64,000 bases of DNA from Luzula sylvatica. Lineage: Eukaryota; Streptophyta; Magnoliopsida; Poales; Juncaceae. Every line of letters begins with the position of its first letter. The first letter of the stretch is position 1. Below are positions 54,142-64,000 of the stretch, piece after piece. Under the pieces are notes generated by a model. It was not told the origin of the DNA, did no database searches, and was given only the letters and a program-made list of their open reading frames with translations. The DNA is taken from positions 67,064,366 through 67,128,365 of the forward strand of contig OX326958.1 of NCBI GenBank assembly GCA_946800325.1. Reading direction: 5' to 3'. Made by a program: the position numbers and the translations under genes.

Positions 54142-54578
54142 CTAACTAACTAACTAACTACCTTCTTACCTACATATTGACTAACTAACTAACTAAATAC
54201 TAGCTAATTAACTAATTAACCAATTAACTAACTAAGTAACTAACTAGCTACCTTCATACATACCCACTAACTAACTAACTAATGAATATACTTACTAACA
54301 AACTAATTAACTAACTAACTAACTAAATAACTAACTAACTAAGTACCTTCCTAACTAACTAACTAACTGACAAACTAACTAACTAACTACCTAATTAACT
54401 AACTAACTAACTAACTAACTTACTAACTAACTACCTAATTAACTTACTAACTAACTAACTAACTTACTAACTAACTACTAGATGACTAACTAAATAACTA
54501 ACTAATTAACTAACTAACTATCTTCCTACATACCAGTTAACTAACTAAATAACTAACTAAATAACTTCCTACATACCC

Positions 54579-54611
<33 letters not shown>

Positions 54612-54831
54612 ATATATAACTAACTCACTAACTACTAGCTAACTAGTTAACTAACTAACTAAATAACTAACTAATTAATTAACTAACTACTAACTAACTA
54701 ACTAACTATCTACCTAACTAACTAAGTTATTAACTAACTATGTAACTAACTAACTAACTACCTTCTTACATACATATTGACTCACTAACTGACTAACTAA
54801 CTAACTAATTAAGTGATTATCTAACTACTTA

Positions 54832-54876
<45 letters not shown>

Positions 54877-56714
54877 GACTACCTTCCTACATACATATTA
54901 ACTAACTAACTAACTAATTAACTAATTAACTAACTAACTAATTAACAAACTAACAAACTAACAACTAGCTAACTAACTAACTAACTAACTAACTAAATAA
55001 CTAACTAATTAACTAACTAACTTACTAACTAACTTCCCACATACCCACTAACTAACTGACTAACTAACTAAATATATAATTAACTAACTATTAGCTAACT
55101 AACTAACTAACCAACTATATAACTAACTGATTAACTAACTAACTAACTAACTACTAACTAACTACCTACCTAACTAACTAACTAACTAACTAACTAATTA
55201 ACTAACTATGTAACTAACTAACAAACTAACTACCTTCTTACATACATATTGACTAACTAACTAACTAACTAACTGATTAACTAACTACCTATAACTGACT
55301 AACTAATTAACTAACTAACTAATTAACTAACTAACTAACTAACTATCTTCCTACATACCTATTAACTAACTAACTAACTTACTAACTTCCTACGTACCCA
55401 CTAACTAACTAACTAACTACATAAGTAACTAATTAACTAACTAACTACTAGCTAACTAACTAACTAACTAGCAAAATAACTAACTAACTAACTAACTAAC
55501 TAACTACTAGATACCTAACTAACTAACTAACGAACTAAATAAGCAACAGATTAACTAACAAACTAAATAACTACTAGATAAATAACTAACTAAATGACTA
55601 ACAAACTATCTAACTTACTAACTAACTAACTACCTTCTTACCTACACATTGATTAACTAACTAACAAACAAACTAACTAACTAACTATCTTCCTACATAC
55701 CTAACTAACTACCTTCTTACCTACATATTGACTAACTAACTAACTAAATACTAGCTAATTAACTAATTAACTAATTAACTAACTAACTAATTAACTAACT
55801 AGCCACCTTCATACATACCCACTGACTAACAAACTAATTAACTAACTAAGTAACTAAATAACTAACTAACTAAGTACCTTCCTAACTAACTAACTAGCTA
55901 ACTAACTAACAAACTAACTACCTAATTAACTAACTAATGAACGAACTAACTAACTAACTAACTTACTAACTAACTACCTAATAAACTAACTAACTAACTA
56001 ACTAACTTACTTACTAACTAACTACTAGATGACTAACTAAATAACTAACTAATTAACGAACTATCTTCCTACATACAAATTAACTAACTGACTAACAAAC
56101 TAAATATATAACTAACTAACTAACTACTAGCTAACTAGTTAACTAACTAACTAAATAACTAACTAATTACCTGACTAACTAACTAACTACTAACAAACTA
56201 ACTTACTAACTAACTAAGTTATTACCTAACTATGTAACTAACTAACTAACTACCTTCTAACATACATATTGACTAACTAACAAACTAACTAACTAATTAA
56301 GTGATTATCTAACTACCTATAACTAACTAACTAAATAACTAACTAATTAACTAATTAACTAACTAACTAACTACCTTCCTACTAACTTATTAACTAACTA
56401 GCTAACTAACTAAATAACTAACTAATTAACTAACTAACTAACAAACTAACTAACTACTAGCTAACCAACTAACTTACTAACTAACTAACTAACTAACCAA
56501 CTTACTTTATATATACCAATTAACTAACTAACTGACTAACTAACTACCTAACAAACTAATTAACTAACTACGTTCGTACCAACACACTAAGTAACTGACT
56601 AACCATTTAACTAACTAACTAACTAACTAACTAAATATCTTCCTACACACCTATTAACTAACTAACTAACTAACTAACTAACTCACTAATTAATAAACTA
56701 CGTTCCTACAAACC

Positions 56715-56752
<38 letters not shown>

Positions 56753-57844
56753 ATATCATCTTACATACTTATTAACTAACTAACGAACTAACTAACTAAC
56801 TAACTAACTTCCTGGTTACCCACTAACTAACTAACTAAATAATTAACTAACTAACTACTAGCGAACTAACTAACTAACTAACTAACTAAATAACTAAGTA
56901 GTTAACTAACTAACTACTAGCTAGCTAACTAACTAACTAACTAAATTACTAACTAGTTAACTAACTAACTAACTAACTATCTAACTACTAGATAACTAAC
57001 TAACTAACCAACTAACTAACTAACTAATTATCTTACTAAATAACTAACTAATTAACTAACTAACTATCTTCCCACACACCTATTAACTAACTAACTAACT
57101 AACTAACTACCTACCTTCCTACATGACCATTAAGTAGCCAACTAACTAACTAACTAAATAAATAAATAACTATCTAACTAACTACTCTCTAACTAACTAA
57201 CAAACTAACTAAATAACTTACGGATTAACTAACTAACTAACTAACAAACTACTTGATAACTAACTAACTAACTTACACTTTCACTAACTATCTAACGAAA
57301 AAACTGACTAGCTTCTTACATACATATTAACTAACTCACTAACTAACTAACTAACAAACTACCTAACTTATTAATTAACTAACTAACAAACTAACTAACT
57401 AACTAACTAACCAACTAGATAACTAACTTACTAACTAACTAATTAAGTAACTATTTATCTAACTAACTAACTAACTAACTACCTTCTTACATACATATTA
57501 ACTAACTAACTAATTAACTAATTAACTATCTATCTAACTAACTAACTAACTAACTAACAAACTACTAGCTAATAGACTAAATAACTAACTAACAAACAAA
57601 CAAACAAACAAACAAACTAACTAACTAACTACTAACTACCTAACTAAATAACTAACTAACTACTAACTAACTTCCTACATACCCACTAACTAACTAACTA
57701 ACTAACTAACTAAATAACTAAATAGTGAACTAACAAACTACTAGCTAACTAACCAACCAACTAACTAAATAACTAACTAGTTAAGTAACTAACAACTAGC
57801 TTGCTAACTAACTGACTAACTAACTAAATAACTAACTAACTTAC
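50692..57844. repeat. ~7.15 kb array segment, copy 1 of tandem duplication
   Basis: Rare landmarks in this segment recur about 7.13-7.15 kb downstream in the same order. Examples are AGCTAACAGACTAAATAAC (50703 and 57856), CATTCCTTCAAGACCATTAA (~51300 and ~58449) and CTTACCTTCACATTGAC (~54094 and ~61246). Confidence 0.88.
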
Positions 57845-58861
57845 TTACTAACTACTAGCTAACAGACTAAATAACTAACTAACAAACCAACTAATTGCTT
57901 AACTAACTATCTAACTAACTGACTAACTAACTACTAACTACCTAACTAACTAACTAACTAACTACTAACTAACTTCCTACATACCCACTAACTAACTAAC
58001 TAACTAACTAAATAATTAAATAGTGAACTAACTAACTACTAGCTAACTAACTAACAAACTAACTAAATAACTAACTAGTTAAGTAACTAACAACTAGCTA
58101 GCTAACTAACTAACTAACTAACTAAATAACTAACCAGTGAACCAACTAACTAACTAACTAGCCAACTACTAGATAACTAACTAACTAACTAACTAACTAA
58201 TTAACTAACAATCTAACTAACTAACTAACTAACTACGTACCTTCTTACATACATATTGACTAACTGACTAACTAACTGACTAACTAACTAACTAACTGAC
58301 AAACTAACTAACTAACTAACTAACTAACTACTAGCTAAATAACCAAATAACTAACTAACAAACTAACTACTATATAACTAACTAAATAACTAACTAATTA
58401 ACTAACTAACTATCTTCCTTCATACCAATTACCTAACTAACTAACTACATTCCTTCAAGACCATTAACTACAAAACTAACTAACTAAATAAATAAATAAC
58501 TAACTAACTAACTACAATCTGACTAATTAAAGAACTAACTAAATAACTAACTGATTAACTAACTAACTATCTTCCTACATACCAATTAACTAACTAACTA
58601 ACTAAATAACTACCTTCCTACATGACCATTAACTAGAAAACTAACTAACTAAATAAAGAACTAACTGACTAACTACTATCTAACTAATTAAAGAACTAAC
58701 TAAATGACTAACTGATTAACAAACAAACTAACTAACTAAGTACTAACTAACTAACTAACTGACTAACTAACTAGTAGATATGTAACTAACTAACTAATTA
58801 ACTAACTATCTAACTAACTAACTAACTAACGACCTTCTTACATACATATTGACTAACTAAT

Positions 58862-58892
<31 letters not shown>

Positions 58893-59538
58893 TTGATTAA
58901 CTCTTTAACTAACCAACTAATTAACTGACTAACTAATTAACTAAATAACTAACAAACTAGCTACCTTCCTACATACCCACTAACTTACTATATAACTAAC
59001 TAACTAACTACCTACCTTCCTGCATACCCACTAACTAACTAACTAACTAATTGACTAATTTACTCCTAGCTAACAAACTAATTAAATAACTAATTAATTA
59101 ACTAACTAACTTACTAAATACTAGCTAACAAACTAACTAACTAACTAATTAACTAACTAACCTACTAACTAACTACCTTCATACATACATATTAACTAAC
59201 TAACTAACTACCTAACTACCTAACTAACTAATTAACTTACTACCTTCGTACAAATCCATTAACTAACAAACTAACTAACTTATTATTTAATTAAACCAAC
59301 TAACTAACTAACTAAATAACTAACTAACTAACTAACTCACTCACTATAGTCCTACATACCTATTAACTAACTAACTAACTAATTAACTAACTACCTTTCT
59401 ACAAACCCACCAACTAACTAACAAACTTACTAACTAACTAACTAACTATATTGATGCATACCTATTAACTAACTATCTAACTAACTCACTAATTGACTAA
59501 CTAACTAACTAACTACTTAACTACCAACATACAGACCC

Positions 59539-59570
<32 letters not shown>

Positions 59571-59598
59571 CTAGCTAACTAACTAACTAACTAACTAC

Positions 59599-59642
<44 letters not shown>

Positions 59643-59851
59643 GTAACTAACTACTAGCTTACTAACTAACTAACTAATTAATACACTAATTAACTAACTA
59701 ACTAACTAAACTACTGCATAACTAACTCACTAACTAACTAACTAACTAATTAACTAACTATCTAACCAACTTACTACCTTCTTACATTGATATTAATTAA
59801 GTAACTTACTATGTAACTAACTAACTATGTAACTTTCTATCTAACTAACTC

Positions 59852-59888
<37 letters not shown>

Positions 59889-60021
59889 ATAACAAAAAAC
59901 AAAATAACTAACTAAGTACCTTCCTACATACCAATTAACTAACTAACCAACTAACTACCTTCTTACATATATATTAACTAACTAACTAACGAACGAACTA
60001 AGTAACTACTAGATAACTAAG

Positions 60022-60052
<31 letters not shown>

Positions 60053-61143
60053 CTACTAGATAACTAACTAAATAACTAACGAATTATCAAACTAACTATC
60101 TTCCTACATACATATTAACTAACTAACTAACTACCTACCTACCTACCTTCCTACATAACCACTAACTAACTAACTAAATAACTAACTAACTAACTAACTA
60201 ACTACTAGATAACAAATTAACTAACTAACAAACTAACTACTAGATGAATAACTAAATAACTAACTAACTAACTAACTAACTATCTTCCTACATACCAATT
60301 AACTAACTAACTAGCGAACTAACTAAGTAACTAACTAATTATGAAACTAACTGACTACTGGCTAACTAACTAACTAATTAACTGAATAATTAGCTACCTT
60401 CGTACATACCCATTAACTAAGTTACAAAACTAACTAACTAACTAATTAATTAACTAACTAACTAAATACTAGTTAACTTACTAACTAACAAACTAACTAA
60501 CTAAATAACTAATTAACTAATTAACTAACTAACTACTAGCTAAATATCAAACTAACTAACTAACTAACTAATTAACTAACTTACAAAGCAACTACCTTCA
60601 TACATACCTATTAACTAACTAACTACCTAACTAATTAATTAACTAACTACCTACGTACGAACCCACTAACTGACTAACTAACTAACTATATAACTAACTA
60701 ACTAACTACTAGCTAACCAACTAACTAACCAACTATATAACTAACTCAATAACTACTAACTACCTTCGTACGGACCCACTAACTAATCAACTAACTAACT
60801 AACTAATTAACTTACTATCTTCCTACACACCTATTAACTAACTAACTAACTAAATAAATAACTAATTAACTAACTACCTTCCTACAAACCCACTAACAAA
60901 CTAACTAACTAACTAACTAAATATCTTCCTACATACATATTAACTAACTAACTAACTAACTTACTTCCTACATACCTACTAACTAACTAACTAATTAACT
61001 AACTAACTAAATAACTAACTAGTTAACTAATGAGTTAACTAACTAACTACTAGCTAACTAACTAACTAAATAACTAACTAGTTAACTAACTAACTACTAG
61101 CTAGCTAAGTAACTAAATAACTAACTGAATAACTAACTAGTTG

Positions 61144-61175
<32 letters not shown>

Positions 61176-61257
61176 CTAGATAACTAACTAACTAACTAAC
61201 TAGCTAACTAATGAACTAACTAACTAACTAACTAACTACCTTCTTACCTTCACATTG

Positions 61258-61290
<33 letters not shown>

Positions 61291-61727
61291 CTAACTAACT
61301 AACTAACTACCTTCTTACCTACATATTGACTAACTAACTAACTAAATACTAGCTAATTAACTAATTAACCAATTAACTAACTAAGTAACTAACTAGCTAC
61401 CTTCATACATACCCACTAACTAACTAACTAATGAATATACTTACTAACAAACTAATTAACTAACTAACTAACTAAATAACTAACTAACTAAGTACCTTCC
61501 TAACTAACTAACTAACTGACAAACTAACTAACTAACTACCTAATTAACTAACTAACTAACTAACTAACTTACTAACTAACTACCTAATTAACTTACTAAC
61601 TAACTAACTAACTTACTAACTAACTACTAGATGACTAACTAAATAACTAACTAATTAACTAACTAACTATCTTCCTACATACCAGTTAACTAACTAAATA
61701 ACTAACTAAATAACTTCCTACATACCC

Positions 61728-61760
<33 letters not shown>

Positions 61761-61980
61761 ATATATAACTAACTCACTAACTACTAGCTAACTAGTTAAC
61801 TAACTAACTAAATAACTAACTAATTAATTAACTAACTACTAACTAACTAACTAACTATCTACCTAACTAACTAAGTTATTAACTAACTATGTAACTAACT
61901 AACTAACTACCTTCTTACATACATATTGACTCACTAACTGACTAACTAACTAACTAATTAAGTGATTATCTAACTACCTA

Positions 61981-62011
<31 letters not shown>

Positions 62012-62605
62012 TTAACTAACTGACTACCTTCCTACATACATATTAACTAACTAACTAACTAATTAACTAATTAACTAACTAACTAATTAACAAACTAACA
62101 AACTAACAACTAGCTAACTAACTAACTAACTAACTAACTAAATAACTAACTAATTAACTAACTAACTTACTAACTAACTTCCCACATACCCACTAACTAA
62201 CTGACTAACTAACTATTAGCTAACTAACTAACTAACCAACTATATAACTAACTGATTAACTAACTAACTAACTAACTACTAACTAACTACCTACCTAACT
62301 AACTAACTAACTAACTAACTAATTAACTAACTATGTAACTAACTAACAAACTAACTACCTTCTTACATACATATTGACTAACTAACTAACTAACTAACTG
62401 ATTAACTAACTACCTATAACTGACTAACTAATTAACTAACTAACTAATTAACTAACTAACTAACTAACTAACTATCTTCCTACATACCTATTAACTAACT
62501 AACTAACTTACTAACTTCCTACGTACCCACTAACTAACTAACTAACTACATAAGTAACTAATTAACTAACTAACTACTAGCTAACTAACTAACTAACTAG
62601 CAAAA

Positions 62606-62639
<34 letters not shown>

Positions 62640-63852
62640 CTAGATACCTAACTAACTAACTAACGAACTAAATAAGCAACAGATTAACTAACAAACTAAA
62701 TAACTACTTGATAAATAACTAACTAAATGACTAACAAACTATCTAACTTACTAACTAACTAACTACCTTCTTACCTACACATTGACTAACTAACTAACAA
62801 ACTAACTAACTAACTAACTATCTTCCTACATACCTAACTAACTACCTTCTTACCTACATATTGACTAACTAACTAACTAAATACTAGCTAATTAACTAAT
62901 TAACTAATTAACTAACTAACTAATTAACTAACTAGCCACCTTCATACATACCCACTGACTAACAAACTAATTAACTGACTAAGTAACTAAATAACTAACT
63001 AACTAAGTACCTTCCTAACTAACTAACTAGCTAACTAACTAACAAACTAACTACCTAATTAACTAACTAATGAACGAACTAACTAACTAACTAACTTACT
63101 AACTAACTACCTAATAAACTAACTAAGTAACTAACTAACTAACTAACTTACTTACTAACTAACTACTAGATGACTAACTAAATAACTAACTAATTAACGA
63201 ACTATCTTCCTACATACAAATTAACTAACTGACTAACAAACTAAATATATAACTAACTAACTAACTACTAGCTAACTAGTTAACTAACTAACTAAATAAC
63301 TAACTAATTACCTGACTAACTAACTAACTACTAACTAACTAACTTACTAACTAACTAAGTTATTACCTAACTATGTAACTAACTAACTAACTACCTTCTA
63401 ACATACATATTGACTAACTAACAAACTAACTAACTAATTAAGTGATTATCTAACTACCTATAACTAACTAACTAAATAACTAACTAATTAACTAATTAAC
63501 TAACTAACTAACTACCTTCCTACTAACTTATTAACTAACTAGCTAACTAACTAAATAACTAACTAATTAACTAACTAACTAACAAACTAACTAACTACTA
63601 GCTAACCAACTAACTTACTAACTAACTAACTAACTAACCAACTTACTTTATATATACCAATTAACTAACTAACTGACTAACTAACTACCTAACAAACTAA
63701 TTAACTAACTACGTTCGTACCAACACACTAAGTAACTGACTAACCATTTAACTAACTAACTAACTAACTAACTAAATATCTTCCTACCCACCTATTAACT
63801 AACTAACTAACTAACTAACTCACTAATTAATAAACTACGTTCCTACAAACCC

Positions 63853-63889
<37 letters not shown>

Positions 63890-64000
63890 ATATCATCTTA
63901 CATACTTATTAACTAACTAACGAACTAACTAACTAACTAACTAACTTCCTGCTTACCCACTAACTAACTAACTAAATAATTAACTAACTAACTACTAGCG
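57845..64000. repeat. ~7.15 kb array segment, copy 2, running off the window
   Basis: Collinear with 50692 onward with only scattered single-base and CTAA-number differences. The window ends at ACTACTAGCG, which equals ~56864 in copy 1, so roughly 1 kb of the second copy is expected beyond the edge. Confidence 0.88.

Larger units (their letters stand above)
37736..64000. repeat. CTAA-derived satellite array, right block (26 kb)
   Basis: The CTAA array continues without a recognisable gene or transposon to the window edge. The plus strand is made almost only of C, T and A. Recurring phrases (CCTTCTTACATACATATTAA, CTTCCTACATACCCACTAAC, ACTAGATAAC, GTTAACTAGC, ATCTCCATACATACCC, CCTTCGCACGGACCCAC) break the tetranucleotide every 40-120 bp. 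Rare phrases recur at spacings near multiples of ~1.9 kb (CGAACATACAT near 38087, 41799, 43665 and 47573), suggesting higher-order units. Confidence 0.95.

Noticed and set aside
37736..64000. CTAA array as telomeric or interstitial telomere repeat
   Set aside because: The TTAG complement resembles part of TTAGGG-type repeats, but no GGG-containing unit (TTTAGGG, TTAGGG, TTAGG) is seen anywhere, and the punctuating phrases do not fit a degraded telomere.
37736..64000. CRISPR-like repeat/spacer arrangement in the CTAA array
   Set aside because: Phrases alternate with CTAA runs, but spacings are irregular, the repeats are low complexity, and the rest of the window is eukaryotic.

Overview
The window is repeat DNA from a flowering-plant nuclear genome, probably heterochromatic. 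The evidence is an Athila-clade Ty3/gypsy retrotransposon family (a plant-only lineage), a CACTA (En/Spm-type) DNA transposon, a 176-bp satellite with higher-order structure, and no recognisable host gene. The only intact protein-coding gene is the gag-pol polyprotein of one retrotransposon. I cannot name the species.

Layout, left to right. 1-5177: an A/T-rich ~176-bp tandem satellite in 16-mer (2810 bp) and 12-mer (2105 bp) higher-order units. 5178-6702: a scrambled Athila-type LTR, its 3' part forward and its 5' part inverted. 6703-10472, 14462-14863 and 37736-64000: one very large degenerate array built from the tetranucleotide CTAA with recurring spacer phrases, almost free of G on the + strand. 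10473-14461: a non-autonomous CACTA element inserted in that array. It carries a solo LTR of an unrelated retrotransposon (12675-13945, target duplication AGAGG). 14864-37735: a nested complex of Athila-type elements inserted in the array (target duplication ACTAA).

Inside the complex, element 1 (15879-37735) is old: its gag-pol is broken by three separate 10-nt deletions and one stop codon. A complete younger sister, element 2 (24679-35601, target duplication AAAAT), sits in the 3' noncoding region of element 1 in the same orientation. Element 2 has near-identical LTRs, a tRNA-Asp-type primer binding site, an intact 1794-codon polyprotein (Gag, zinc knuckle, protease, RT, RNase H, integrase), a ~2 kb 3' noncoding region and a polypurine tract, so it looks capable of autonomous movement. 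There is no env-like frame. The 5' end of element 1 was remodelled: an extra partial LTR (14864-15533) and 345 bp of reverse-oriented array (15534-15878) lie before its full 5' LTR, and they copy material now at 6042-7030.

The most unusual signals are these. (1) Dense arrays of short palindromes of the form CCGTT-N2-AACGG fill the transcribed leader part of every Athila-type LTR here and recur after pol. An unrelated solo LTR carries an array with the same half-sites and a different centre. (2) The CTAA mega-array holds cytosine almost only in CHH (CTA) context on one strand, and it has recently undergone a ~7.15 kb tandem duplication. (3) The LTR rearrangements suggest template switching between inverted LTRs. 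All comparisons were done by eye on this sequence. No alignment or database search was run.
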